Source of the DNA: Alphaproteobacteria bacterium
Lineage (GTDB): Bacteria; Pseudomonadota; Alphaproteobacteria; Micropepsales; Micropepsaceae
Length of the DNA: 19,016 nt
Reading direction: 5' to 3'
Assembly: GCA_003451645.1 (NCBI GenBank)
Contig: DMER01000242.1
Location: 337 to 19,352 of the forward strand
The position numbers and the translations under genes are program-made. Numbering within the stretch: the stretch's first letter is position 1; each line of letters begins with the position of its first letter. The notes under the pieces were generated by a model, which saw only the letters and a list, made by a program, of their open reading frames with translations, ran no database searches and had not been told where the DNA came from. Positions 1 to 7,564 of this stretch are shown in pieces.

Positions 1-1
1 G

Positions 2-781
2 CAGCTTGCGGGGATGCTCAGCGGATGGCCTGTCCAGGAAATCAGTCATGCACTTGCTCGGCATTACGACCCCTATTGGCTCTCACTCGATGCCAAGCAG
101 CACTTCTCTCATGCCGTTCAGATCCGCGAGGCTGATGCCGCAAAGACCCCCGTCAGTTTGCGTGCCTCCTCGGACCGGTTTCGGGCGATCACGGAGATCA
201 CGATCTATACGTCCGACCATCCTGGCCTGTTCTCGCAGCTTGCTGGCGCCTTCGCGATGACAGGCGCCAATATTCTGGACGCCAAGATATTCACGACGAC
301 CGACGGGGCGGCGGTCGACATGTTCTGGGTGCAGGATGCCAATGGCGATCCGTTTGGCACTGAAGACAGGCTCTTGCGGCTGCGCCAGACCATAGCCAAG
401 GTCTTGGAGGGCGAGATTGCGCCACGCAAAGTGATGGCGGCCCGCCGGGTGCAGCCTCGAGAAGCAGCCTTTCAGGTTGAACCGCGGGTGCTGATCGACA
501 ATCAGGCCTCAGATACCTACACCCTCATTGAAGTCAATGGGCGTGACCGGCCGGGCCTTCTGCATGATCTGACACGCGCTCTGTTTGTTGCTGGCCTGTC
601 CATTCATTCGGCCCATATCGCCACATTTGGCGAGCGCGCGGTCGACGTTTTCTATGTGAAGGACGCCTTTGGCCTAAAGATCACGCAGCCGCAACGGACC
701 GAGACGATCCGTGACCTCTTACTTGCAGCGCTGCGGACATCTGAGATCAAGCCTATGGATAGTGTCGCGGGCCAAGCCTGA
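2..781 (+). CDS. glnD: GlnD C-terminal part, bifunctional uridylyltransferase / uridylyl-removing enzyme (5'-truncated by window edge)
   Basis: GlnD adds UMP to, or removes it from, the PII proteins GlnB/GlnK in response to glutamine, and so sets nitrogen status signalling in the cytoplasm. Only about the last 259 residues are here; the frame is open to the window edge, so the nucleotidyltransferase and HD domains lie upstream. Visible are the HYDPYWLSLD segment typical of the region before the ACT domains, and two ACT domains in tandem. The first begins near ITEITIYTSDHPGLFSQLAGAF (bases about 188-330). The second begins near YTLIEVNGRDRPGLLHDLTRAL (about 518-665) and ends in a DVFYVKD segment. 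The ACT pair is the glutamine-sensing end of the protein. Stop is TGA at 779-781. trpS follows after 75 bases; in many rhizobia murJ sits in that position. Identification is firm although partial. Confidence 0.93.
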   Translation, partial: QLAGMLSGWPVQEISHALARHYDPYWLSLDAKQHFSHAVQIREADAAKTPVSLRASSDRFRAITEITIYTSDHPGLFSQLAGAFAMTGANILDAKIFTTTDGAAVDMFWVQDANGDPFGTEDRLLRLRQTIAKVLEGEIAPRKVMAARRVQPREAAFQVEPRVLIDNQASDTYTLIEVNGRDRPGLLHDLTRALFVAGLSIHSAHIATFGERAVDVFYVKDAFGLKITQPQRTETIRDLLLAALRTSEIKPMDSVAGQA

Positions 782-856
782 CGCACTTGCAATGCGGACG
801 GCTGGCACGCGATAAGCGGGGTCTTCGCTGGTCATTGATGAAAGCCAACGTCACCC

Positions 857-1882
857 ATGTCGACTGAATCGCTCGCGCCAAGCCACCCACCTCTCGTTTT
901 TTCGGGAATGCAGCCAACCGGAAATCTGCACCTGGGCAATTATTTGGGTGCCATCCGCAATTGGCTGAAGCTCCAACAGCATTATGATTGCCTTTATTGT
1001 GTGGTCGACATGCATGCGATCACCTTGCCGCAGGACCCGGCGGAGCTGCGCGCCGCCACACGCTCTGTCGCGGCCGCATATTTTGCGTCTGGCGTTGATC
1101 CCAAACGGTCCATCGTATTCAACCAAAGCCAGGTTCCTCAGCATGCGGAACTTGCCTGGGTGCTCAATTGTGTCGGCAGGCTGGGGTGGCTCGACCGCAT
1201 GACCCAATTCAAGGATAAGGCGGGCAAGAACAGCGAGCGGCACAGCGTGGGCCTCTATGTGTATCCGGTGCTCATGGCCGCGGACATCTTGCTCTATAAG
1301 GGGACCCTGGTCCCTGTTGGCGACGATCAGAAGCAGCATGTGGAGCTGGCGCGCGACATCGCTGGAAAGTTCAACCGGGACTATAATGCTCCTGATTTTT
1401 TTCCGCTGCCTGAACCCATGATCCAGGGGCCAGCGACGCGGATCATGTCGCTTCGCGATGGGACCAAGAAGATGTCGAAGTCAGATGAGTCGGACCTAAG
1501 CCGGATCAATTTGACCGACGATGCAGCTATGATCGCTGCGAAGATCAAGAAGGCAAAAACGGATCCCGATGGGTTGCCCTCTGATATTGAAGGGTTGAAG
1601 GGCAGGCCCGAGGCCGAGAACCTTCTCAGCATTTTTGCGGCCCTCTCCGATGAGACGCTCGGCAATGTCGTGCAGCGATTCGGGGGCCAACAGTTTTCGG
1701 CCCTGAAAAATGCCTTGGCGGATCTGACGGTATCGGTCCTTGGACCGATCAATGCGGATATGCGCCGCTATCTGGCCGATCCGGCGGAACTAGACCGGCA
1801 GCTCAAAGCCGGCTGCGGGCGCGCGCGCGATTTGGCCGAACCTGTGATGCGCGACGTCCGTCATATTGTCGGGTTCAATTGA
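857..1882 (+). CDS. trpS: Tryptophanyl-tRNA synthetase
   Basis: Charges tRNA-Trp with tryptophan using ATP; a class Ic aminoacyl-tRNA synthetase of the cytoplasm. The 341-residue length is normal for bacterial TrpS (E. coli about 334). The HIGH-type signature is PTGNLHLGN at residues 20-28, preceded by the usual FSGMQ. The second signature, KMSKS, is at 205-209 in the context [11 protein letters not shown]. The [10 protein letters not shown] and [12 protein letters not shown] segments between them are characteristic of the family. The start is ATG at 857; I see no strong Shine-Dalgarno in front of it. The gene ends just before a bidirectional terminator shared with the convergent porin gene. 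Confidence 0.97.
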   Translation: MSTESLAPSHPPLVFSGMQPTGNLHLGNYLGAIRNWLKLQQHYDCLYCVVDMHAITLPQDPAELRAATRSVAAAYFASGVDPKRSIVFNQSQVPQHAELAWVLNCVGRLGWLDRMTQFKDKAGKNSERHSVGLYVYPVLMAADILLYKGTLVPVGDDQKQHVELARDIAGKFNRDYNAPDFFPLPEPMIQGPATRIMSLRDGTKKMSKSDESDLSRINLTDDAAMIAAKIKKAKTDPDGLPSDIEGLKGRPEAENLLSIFAALSDETLGNVVQRFGGQQFSALKNALADLTVSVLGPINADMRRYLADPAELDRQLKAGCGRARDLAEPVMRDVRHIVGFN

Positions 1883-1903
1883 GGCGATCTTCGCCAGTGC
1901 AAT

Positions 1904-1933
1904 AAAAAAGGGCGGCCCTGAGGCCGCCCTTTT
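1904..1933. terminator. Bidirectional Rho-independent terminator between trpS and the OmpA-like gene
   Basis: A perfect stem pairs GGGCGGCC (1910-1917) with GGCCGCCC (1922-1929) around the loop CTGA. The stem is flanked by six A on the left (1904-1909) and four T on the right (1930-1933), so it reads as a hairpin plus U tract from either strand. It lies 22 bases after the trpS stop and 21 bases beyond the stop of the minus-strand gene, as expected for a shared terminator of convergent genes. Confidence 0.9.
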
Positions 1934-1953
1934 CACGTCAGGTCTTGTGCCTA

Positions 1954-2988
1954 TCAAGGCAGATCGATCGTCGCACGACGGTTTTGCGGTTCCTTCACGC
2001 CGTCGCCGGTCTTGATCAGGAGCTCGCTCTCGCCCTTACCGATGGCAGAGATCTGCTCCGGTGCAATACCATTGCGCATCAGCTCTTCCTTCACGGAAGT
2101 CGCACGGCGCATTGACAAGCGATCATTGTAGCGGCTCGAACCGACGGTGTCGGTATGGCCAGTGACGAGGATCGACGCGGCGCCAACTTGCTTGGCAGTC
2201 GACGCAGCCTCACCCACAACGCGCTGCGCATCTGACGTCAGGTTCCACTTGTTGAACCCGAAGAACAGGATGAACTGACGCGGCGCTTCTGGTGGCGGCG
2301 GCGGCGGGGGAGCGACAATGACCACTGGCTCTTCGTCGCGCACGAGGTCATAGCGCAGACCGATTTGGACGGCGTGCTTGTCGATTTCGGCAGAGAATGC
2401 CGATGGGCCGTTGGTATCGACAAACTCAGCTTCATCCGCAACAAGGTAACGGTAGTCAACATAGAGCTCGAGTTGCTTGGTCACTTCGTAACCCAACTGG
2501 GCAATCAACTGACCGGCGAGCACATAGTCGTCATCGAAATTATTGAGCGGGAAGTTGTCGTCATATTCGACCAGATCGCCACCGATACCGGCGCCGAGGG
2601 TCAGGTTCACGCGCGAAGACAGGGGAATGTCGTACAAGACATTCAAGAATTGCGTGAACTCGGTCAGTTCCGTTTCACCCACATCGCCAACGGCGAAATC
2701 AATCAAGTCGCCGTCATTGGAGCGATAGCCGAGTTCGAACTCAACGCGCCAGTTGGACGCCCACTTGTAGCCGACTGTCCCGGTTACGATCCAACCGGTA
2801 TCCAGTTCCCAGCTTTCGCGCACTGGCAGGCCATAGGTATAAGTCGCCCCAGGAACTGCGCGATAATCGGAATCCTCCACAAAGCTCGCACCACCAGCCA
2901 GGCCGACATACCAGCCGGTCGCAGCGGTCGCGCTGCCAGACGCCGCCAGGGCGAGCGCCGTTGTCATCATCAAAAAGCTTTTCCGCAT
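1954..2988 (-). CDS. OmpA-family outer membrane protein (beta-barrel plus peptidoglycan-binding OmpA domain)
   Basis: Predicted 344-residue outer membrane protein tethering the membrane to peptidoglycan. The start is ATG at 2988, because translation from there gives a classic signal peptide (MRKSFLMMTTALALAASG..., cleavage likely after residue 22, ATA|A). The open frame extends 14 codons further up, but those residues are charged and unlike a leader. Residues about 23-217 look like an 8-stranded OmpA-type barrel, with aromatic-rich alternating strands and a WYVGLAGG opening. A proline run at 227-233 forms the linker. The C-terminal OmpA domain (about 238-343) carries TGHTDTVG (276-283), NDRLSMRRA (288-296) and PQNRRA (334-339), the residues that contact diaminopimelate. 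A purine-rich AGAGAGAG-like stretch upstream may serve as ribosome-binding site. It is a single gene facing trpS. The exact ligand or porin role is not visible. Confidence 0.93.
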   Translation of the reverse strand: MRKSFLMMTTALALAASGSATAATGWYVGLAGGASFVEDSDYRAVPGATYTYGLPVRESWELDTGWIVTGTVGYKWASNWRVEFELGYRSNDGDLIDFAVGDVGETELTEFTQFLNVLYDIPLSSRVNLTLGAGIGGDLVEYDDNFPLNNFDDDYVLAGQLIAQLGYEVTKQLELYVDYRYLVADEAEFVDTNGPSAFSAEIDKHAVQIGLRYDLVRDEEPVVIVAPPPPPPPEAPRQFILFFGFNKWNLTSDAQRVVGEAASTAKQVGAASILVTGHTDTVGSSRYNDRLSMRRATSVKEELMRNGIAPEQISAIGKGESELLIKTGDGVKEPQNRRATIDLP

Positions 2989-3171
2989 TTGTTTATCTCT
3001 CTCTTTTGTAACTCGGCGCCCAGGCGCCACTGCCTCAGTTCGTCAACTCAAAACGTTTATCTTGGTCTTTGATCGTCAAGAAAGCTGTGAATCGTTAACA
3101 TCGTGGAAAGGCTTGTAGCAGAAGCCGGGAACAGGAAAAGCGAAAAAGCGGCGGTTTCTCGCGTGTTTTTC

Positions 3172-3204
3172 GCCGAACGGGCCTCAAAAGCCCTGAGAAT
3201 CGGC
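3172..3204. repeat. Imperfect inverted repeat upstream of the universal stress gene
   Basis: Two nested arms: GCCGA (3172-3176) with TCGGC (3200-3204), and GGGC (3179-3182) with GCCC (3190-3193). They lie just upstream of the candidate -35 box of the stress-protein gene, in a 258-base gap shared with the divergent OmpA-like gene. It could be an operator or a chance structure; no bound regulator can be named. The rest of the gap holds a GGCGCC-CA-GGCGCC repeat at 3015-3028 in the porin leader, but nothing clearly functional. Confidence 0.3.
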
Positions 3205-3212
3205 CATTTCTG

Positions 3213-3240
3213 TTGAAAATCGTGGTTAGTGTGGCATTAT
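3213..3240 (+). promoter_or_regulatory. Candidate sigma70-type promoter of the universal stress gene, implying a leaderless mRNA
   Basis: TTGAAA (3213-3218, five of six matches to TTGACA) is followed after 16 bases by CATTAT (3235-3240, four of six to TATAAT). A start six or seven bases downstream of the -10 would fall at 3246-3247, which is the A of the ATG of the stress-protein gene. There is no Shine-Dalgarno in front of that ATG, which agrees with leaderless translation. This is inferred from sequence only. Confidence 0.35.
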
Positions 3241-3246
3241 CGCATC

Positions 3247-3732
3247 ATGCATACGGAAAAAATTTCGACGCGGCGACGCAAATTTCTGGTTGTGGTTGAC
3301 AGTACGCCCGAGCACAGGGTTGCGCTGCGTTTTGCAGCGCGGCGTGCACTGCACACCGATGGCCATGTGGCCTTGATGACCGTTATTAGCCCGCCTGATC
3401 AGCAGCAATGGTCTTCGGTGCATGCAATCATGCTCGAAGAGGCCTATGAGGCGGCAGAGAAAATTCTCTATGACGCGGCAACGGAGCTGTATTCGGTCTG
3501 CGGAAAGTTCGCGGAACTGGTAATCCGCGAGGGAAAGACGCGAGACGCAGTCCTGGCGCAAATCCATGAGGATCGAGACATCTCAATTCTGGTGCTTGGG
3601 GCCGGAACAGGAAAGGAGGGGCCGGGCATGCTGGTGTCGGCCGCAGCCGCCAACGCCAAGGCCGCCTTTCCAATCCCGGTCACGATCGTTCCAGGTGGAT
3701 TAAGTGATTCGGAGATCGATTTCTTGGCCTAG
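3247..3732 (+). CDS. Universal stress protein (UspA) family
   Basis: Cytoplasmic single-domain USP of 161 residues from ATG 3247; an in-frame GTG at 3229 would add six residues. The ATG is preferred because KFLVVVDSTPEHRVALRFAARRA, the first beta strand and helix of the family, follows directly, and because the GTG lies inside the candidate promoter. Near the C-terminus, LGAGTGKEGPGMLVS occupies the place of the nucleotide-binding glycine loop, but it is not the classical GxxGx9G(S/T) pattern, so ATP binding is uncertain. USPs help cells survive growth arrest and stress; the molecular role is usually unknown. In rhizobial genomes a similar gene sits between trpS and the nfu-like gene, which matches here. 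Its TAG stop overlaps the stop of the convergent cyclase gene within CTAG. Confidence 0.85.
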   Translation: MHTEKISTRRRKFLVVVDSTPEHRVALRFAARRALHTDGHVALMTVISPPDQQQWSSVHAIMLEEAYEAAEKILYDAATELYSVCGKFAELVIREGKTRDAVLAQIHEDRDISILVLGAGTGKEGPGMLVSAAAANAKAAFPIPVTIVPGGLSDSEIDFLA

Positions 3733-5009
3733 GCTGCAGTATCTGCGGGCGTGAAGAGTTCCTTGGGATCGCGCACGCCACGCAGGGGATGAAACCCTAA
3801 AGAGCGCATGGGCTCTGCGAGCCTCAGGTCTGCGAACTCGGCAGTCACTAGAATACTCCGCCCCAAGATCTTTGTGAGGTTCTCAACCCGCACGGCTTGA
3901 TTGACCGCCGGGCCAATCACGGTGAAGTCAAGACGGTCTCTGCTGCCAATATTGCCAAAGGTCACCTGACCCAAATGCAAGACGAACCCAGCCCTAAGGC
4001 CGGTCACGCCGGACGGCAGATCGCTGGCTCGCGTGGATTGCAGCGTGCTCCGGGCTTCGCGGGCGGACGCCAGCGCCTCTTGGCCCGCGCGATCGGCAGA
4101 CAGGGATTGCGAAATGGGGAAGATCGCAATGAGGCCGTCGCCGATAATTTTCACAACATCTCCGCCTCGGGCCATGACTGGGCCGGATACTGCGTCGTAA
4201 TAGGCGCTCAGGACCCGGAAGACGTCAGCAGGCGACAGGGTCTCGATCATCTGCGTAAAGCCGCGGAGGTCGCAGTAAAATATGACAGCGTCAAAGGCTT
4301 CACCGGCCGAACGCCGCACGTTGCCCGAGATCACGCGCTGAGCGGCATTGACGCCAAGATAGGTCCCGAGCACCTGTTCGGTAACCTGCCTTGCATGTTC
4401 AAGTTCCAACCGCATACAGATCAGCGGTGTCAATGCATCGAGGCGCATGATTTCTGAAGCGCTAAACCCTGCTTCGCTCTGGGTGGCCCACGACATGAAT
4501 TGCCTGGTACCGTCGGAGAATTTGAGCGCCATCGCCGCGTAGTCGGTAAAGCCCTGCGCTTTTAGTTCCTCCAGAACCGGGAAGTCGAGTTGCGCCCGAG
4601 GGCCCGTTAGGCGGCGGCGAAGGCCGTCTGCGCCTTCGTGGATGATTTTGATTGGGCTGACCATGTAGACGTCGGATCGCTTGGGCTCGTATTGGCGATT
4701 TACAATCTGAACATCTTGGCCGTAGGTCCAGGTGTAGGAGCGGCCGATCACTTCCGGGTGATAATCGGACAGAGAGACCCCGACGCGCCACAGGTCAATC
4801 CCGTCCGCCCGCACGGCTTCGCCTAAGCGCTCTACAAAGTTCGCGATGCTCGTGCGCTCGCCATTGTTGTCCGAAAGCCAGGCCGCAACTGGGTCGGAAG
4901 TTATGGGCGATGGAGCCGCGATCAAGCGGCTTGCCGGCCTGCTTGGTGGTGGCTGGTTCTGAACGCCCAAGGGAAAGCTTGCAGTCAGAAATTGCAGTTC
5001 ATCGATCAT
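3729..5009 (-). CDS. Class III adenylate/guanylate cyclase, probably adenylate cyclase of subclass IIIb
   Basis: Predicted to make cAMP from ATP. I start it at ATG 5009 (426 residues, MIDELQFLTA...). The frame stays open to 5366, but that extension runs antisense through the nfu-like gene. Residues about 50-200 form an uncharacterised input domain containing DLWRVGVSLSDYHP; I see no transmembrane segment. The catalytic domain (about 237-400) is complete: metal-binding D247 in FYCDLRGF, and D291 in KIIGDGLIAIF. K287 is the adenine-recognising lysine. T363, three residues before G366 in DFTVIGPAVN, occupies the second specificity position. The transition-state residues are N370 and R374 in VNQAVR. 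The K/T pair is that of class IIIb cyclases, a group that includes bicarbonate-responsive enzymes. No Shine-Dalgarno is evident. The input signal is unknown. Confidence 0.88.
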   Translation of the reverse strand: MIDELQFLTASFPLGVQNQPPPSRPASRLIAAPSPITSDPVAAWLSDNNGERTSIANFVERLGEAVRADGIDLWRVGVSLSDYHPEVIGRSYTWTYGQDVQIVNRQYEPKRSDVYMVSPIKIIHEGADGLRRRLTGPRAQLDFPVLEELKAQGFTDYAAMALKFSDGTRQFMSWATQSEAGFSASEIMRLDALTPLICMRLELEHARQVTEQVLGTYLGVNAAQRVISGNVRRSAGEAFDAVIFYCDLRGFTQMIETLSPADVFRVLSAYYDAVSGPVMARGGDVVKIIGDGLIAIFPISQSLSADRAGQEALASAREARSTLQSTRASDLPSGVTGLRAGFVLHLGQVTFGNIGSRDRLDFTVIGPAVNQAVRVENLTKILGRSILVTAEFADLRLAEPMRSLGFHPLRGVRDPKELFTPADTAA

Positions 5010-5090
5010 GGACGCATGATACAGGTTCTGTGGTGAGGCAGTGCAAGCTGGAAAGAGGGCTCGGCGCAGCCTAAATCTTGCAGCAGACAA

Positions 5091-5106
5091 GTCTCGAGAC
5101 AGAAGG
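5091..5106 (+). promoter_or_regulatory. Shine-Dalgarno of the nfu-like gene, directly preceded by a 10-bp palindrome
   Basis: AGAAGG (5101-5106) sits eight bases before the ATG at 5115 and decides the start in favour of ATG over the in-frame TTG at 5112. Immediately upstream is the perfect palindrome GTCTCGAGAC (5091-5100). A 10-bp palindrome can occur by chance in a window this size, so an operator role is only a possibility. Confidence 0.5.
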
Positions 5107-5114
5107 TAGCCTTG

Positions 5115-5675
5115 ATGTTTATCCAAACAGAAACAACACCCAATCCCCAAACCCTGAAGTTCCTGCCCGGGCGGACGGTCATGGACGTGGGCACTGCCGA
5201 CTTCCGCACGGCCGAGGCTGCGCAGGGATCGGTCCTCGCTCGCGCACTTTTTCAGATTGATGGCGTGACCGGAGTCTTTTTCGGTGAGGACTTTGTGTCG
5301 GTGACCAAAGGCGATGTCCAATGGGCCCACATCAAGCCGATGATCTTGGGCGCGATTATGGAGCACTTTACGCTCGGCCTGCCGCTTATTGGGGAAGCAA
5401 GTGCTTCTTCGGCAGAGGACTTCGATCCTGCGGATGCCGAGATTGTCGAGCAGATCAAGGAGTTACTGGACACCAGGGTTCGGCCCTCAGTTGCGCGCGA
5501 TGGCGGCGATATCATTTTCCGCGGTTTCGAAGGGAAATCGGGCACGGTCTTCTTGAAGTTACAAGGGGCGTGCGCTGGATGCCCTTCTTCGACCGCCACC
5601 CTGAAGAACGGCATTGAGAATCTGCTCAAGCACTATGTGCCTGAGGTCAATGCTGTCGAATCGGTTGCAGCCTGA
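5115..5675 (+). CDS. Nfu/NifU-like iron-sulfur cluster carrier protein
   Basis: Two-domain Nfu-type scaffold or carrier that hands [4Fe-4S] clusters to target enzymes in the cytoplasm; 186 residues. Residues 1-90 are the Nfu N-terminal domain (MFIQTETTPNPQTLKF... is its hallmark opening). Residues about 105-175 are the NifU C-terminal domain with RDGGDIIF and the cluster-binding CxxC at C153/C156 in GACAGCPSS. Start is ATG 5115 with AGAAGG ahead. It is divergent from the cyclase gene and followed 88 bases later by the RutE-like gene. It lies a few kilobases upstream of miaB, an enzyme with two [4Fe-4S] clusters and thus a plausible client, though this is inference. Confidence 0.94.
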   Translation: MFIQTETTPNPQTLKFLPGRTVMDVGTADFRTAEAAQGSVLARALFQIDGVTGVFFGEDFVSVTKGDVQWAHIKPMILGAIMEHFTLGLPLIGEASASSAEDFDPADAEIVEQIKELLDTRVRPSVARDGGDIIFRGFEGKSGTVFLKLQGACAGCPSSTATLKNGIENLLKHYVPEVNAVESVAA

Positions 5676-5763
5676 GGCCCGTCTCTGATTTAAGAACCGT
5701 CATCAAGGAACCAAGCCGGGCCATTCGAAACTGTCGCGGCATTCGTATCAGGGAGTTTACAAT

Positions 5764-6360
5764 TTGACACAGCCGCACGCGGTCGCAGACCAAGCGTTAG
5801 ATCAGCTTTTCCGTCATGCCCGGACGCAGAACAAATGGCTCGACAAGCCGGTCAGCCCAACGTTGCTGCAAGCCGTTTATGATTTGGCGCGAATGGGGCC
5901 CACATCGGCCAATTGTTCGCCAGCGCGCTTTGTATTTCTAACGTCTGAGGACGCGAAAGAGAAGCTGCGCCCGCTGCTGTTGCCTGGCAATGTGCAGAAG
6001 GTCGTGACCGCGCCGGTTACTGTCATCATCGGTCACGATCTGAAATTCTATGAGCACTTGCCAAAACTCTTCCCGCACACGGATGCGCGGTCCTGGTTTC
6101 TCGGCAATGAGGCGCTCATTCAATCGACTGCCTTTCGCAATGGCACGCTCCAGGGCGCCTATCTGATGATGGCCGCGCGTTCGCTTGGCCTTGATTGCGG
6201 TCCCATGTCCGGCTTCGACAATGCGGGCGTTGACAAAGTTTTCTTCCCAGATGGCCATGTGAAGTCCAACTTCATCTGTGCCTTGGGCTATGGCGATCCC
6301 TCGGGTCTGTTCCCCCGTTCGCCGCGCTTCTCCTTTGAGGAAGCGTGTCAGGTCCTCTAG
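5764..6360 (+). CDS. RutE/HadB-type nitroreductase-family protein, probable malonic semialdehyde reductase
   Basis: 198-residue FMN-dependent nitroreductase-fold protein that closely resembles E. coli RutE as I remember it. It shares [50 protein letters not shown] and the C-terminal [12 protein letters not shown] with RutE at matching positions and nearly equal length. RutE reduces malonic semialdehyde to 3-hydroxypropionate in pyrimidine degradation. No other rut gene is in the window, so the substrate here is inferred from family only; detoxification of related semialdehydes or quinones is possible. The start is TTG at 5764: AGGGAG (5750-5755) lies eight bases ahead, and no ATG occurs in frame before the conserved GPTSANCSP segment. 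The stop TAG shares its last base with the likely GTG start of tsaB. Confidence 0.85.
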   Translation: MTQPHAVADQALDQLFRHARTQNKWLDKPVSPTLLQAVYDLARMGPTSANCSPARFVFLTSEDAKEKLRPLLLPGNVQKVVTAPVTVIIGHDLKFYEHLPKLFPHTDARSWFLGNEALIQSTAFRNGTLQGAYLMMAARSLGLDCGPMSGFDNAGVDKVFFPDGHVKSNFICALGYGDPSGLFPRSPRFSFEEACQVL

Positions 6361-7043
6361 TGATCCCGAGCACCTTGGCGATTGACAGCGCATTCGGCGC
6401 GCTGTCGGTCGCGGTGGCTTCGGCACGAGGGACGATGAGCCGCATTCGCGCTGATGGGCGGGCGGCGGAAGACTTGGGGCCTATGGTACGGGATATTCTT
6501 GCTGAGGCCGGCCTTCACGGCCACAGGCCGGAGCGAGTGGCGGTAACCCTGGGGCCTGGCGGTTTCACAAGTCTTCGCGCAGGCTTGGCGCTTGCCAAGG
6601 GACTCGCTATGGGGTGGGGCGTGCCGCTTCTTGGTTTCACTACGTTATTTGCACTCGCTGCTGATGCGCGACGCGAGGCAACGGAGAACAAGCCCATCGC
6701 CGCGGCGATCGACGCCAAACGGGGCGAGGTCTTTGTTGCTATCTTTGGCCCAGATCTGGGGGTGTTGGTAGCGCCGCTCGTCACACCAGTGCAGGACCTA
6801 GCCGTCGCACTGAGGGCGCGGGTCGCGATCGAATCCATCCAAACTATTGCCGGTACCGGCGCCGGTATGGTCGTTGAGGCCCTTCGTCCCTTCGGTCTGA
6901 CGGCACAAGTCTGCGCGCCCGGAGAGGCAGGCCTTGCATTGCCACTCGTCAACCTTGCTGCCAAAGCTGATCCGGCGGCCTTCCCCGCCAATGCCGTCTA
7001 TCTGCGCCCGGCAGATGCCAGGCCCATGGCGCCCACCCAATGA
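6360..7043 (+). CDS. tsaB: TsaB, tRNA threonylcarbamoyladenosine (t6A) biosynthesis dimerisation subunit
   Basis: TsaB partners TsaD and TsaE in putting the threonylcarbamoyl group on A37 of ANN-decoding tRNAs. The protein has the ASKHA fold seen in LAIDSAFGALSVAV near the N-terminus and LGPGGFTSLRAGLALAKGLA, the family version of GPGSFTGLR, followed by IAAAIDAKRGEVFVAIF. Length is about 227 residues, normal for the family. Two GTG starts are possible. The one at 6360 overlaps the upstream TAG and gives an N-terminus close to that of homologues. The one at 6345, with GAGGA four bases ahead, would add five residues. The gene ends in an ATGA overlap with rimI, so the two are translationally coupled. 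Confidence 0.92.
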   Translation: MIPSTLAIDSAFGALSVAVASARGTMSRIRADGRAAEDLGPMVRDILAEAGLHGHRPERVAVTLGPGGFTSLRAGLALAKGLAMGWGVPLLGFTTLFALAADARREATENKPIAAAIDAKRGEVFVAIFGPDLGVLVAPLVTPVQDLAVALRARVAIESIQTIAGTGAGMVVEALRPFGLTAQVCAPGEAGLALPLVNLAAKADPAAFPANAVYLRPADARPMAPTQ

Positions 7044-7489
7044 GGCTGCGTTTTGCTGGCATTGACGATTGTGGGGTACTCGCTGAGTTGCATTTTGAGT
7101 GTTTCCAGGATTGCTGGGACGCGGAATCGATCGCGGACCTTTTGCGCCTGCCAGGCCATTTTGCGGTCGCGGGCCAATCGGCGGACTCGCCAGAGCTGAT
7201 CGGGTTTGGCTTGGCACGTGTCGCCGCCGATGAGGCGGAGGTTCTGACCATTTGTGTTGTACCTCATTCCCGCTGCAAGGGCGTGGGCCGCCAAATCCTC
7301 TTGGCGTTGCATGATCAGGCCGCGGCATTGGGGGCAGACGCGATCTATTTGGAGGTCTCCGTGGTTAACAGTGCCGCTATCGTCCTTTACAAGGGCCTTG
7401 GCTATCGCGAGGCGGGGCTGCGCCCAGCCTATTATCGTAGTGCAAGCGGTGTGCATGATGCCCTGATCTTGCGGCGGCAACTCGGGTGA
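7040..7489 (+). CDS. rimI: RimI-like GNAT N-acetyltransferase
   Basis: 149-residue acetyltransferase predicted to acetylate the N-terminal alanine of ribosomal protein S18, as RimI does. The acetyl-CoA-binding motif A is visible as VVPHSRCKGVGRQIL (R/Q-x-x-G-x-G/A type). It is followed by YLEVSVVNSAAIVLYKGLGYREAGLRPAYY, the RimI-type LEVxxxNxxAixLYxxxGF block. Its ATG lies inside the tsaB stop (ATGA, 7040-7043); adjacency to tsaB is a very common bacterial arrangement. Substrate assignment rests on context; other GNAT substrates cannot be excluded. Confidence 0.88.
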   Translation: MRLRFAGIDDCGVLAELHFECFQDCWDAESIADLLRLPGHFAVAGQSADSPELIGFGLARVAADEAEVLTICVVPHSRCKGVGRQILLALHDQAAALGADAIYLEVSVVNSAAIVLYKGLGYREAGLRPAYYRSASGVHDALILRRQLG

Positions 7490-7564
7490 GCCGCAAGACA
7501 AGTGTTCCGTAAGAGCCCGGACTTGGTTAGTCTCACGCTGACAATGTGACTCAGTGGACAGCCG

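Noticed and set aside
3015..3028. GGCGCC-CA-GGCGCC in the porin leader as an operator or hairpin
   Set aside because: Each half is itself palindromic and the loop would be too small; common in GC-rich DNA.
2989..3030. Longer start for the OmpA-like protein
   Set aside because: The added residues are charged and would bury a clean signal peptide that begins at 2988.
2365..3072. 235-codon open frame antisense to the OmpA-like gene
   Set aside because: No known motifs, and the minus strand encodes a complete secreted OmpA-domain protein.
5010..5366. A 119-codon upstream extension of the cyclase frame
   Set aside because: It runs antisense through the well-supported nfu-like gene and its residues look like a translated shadow, not a domain.
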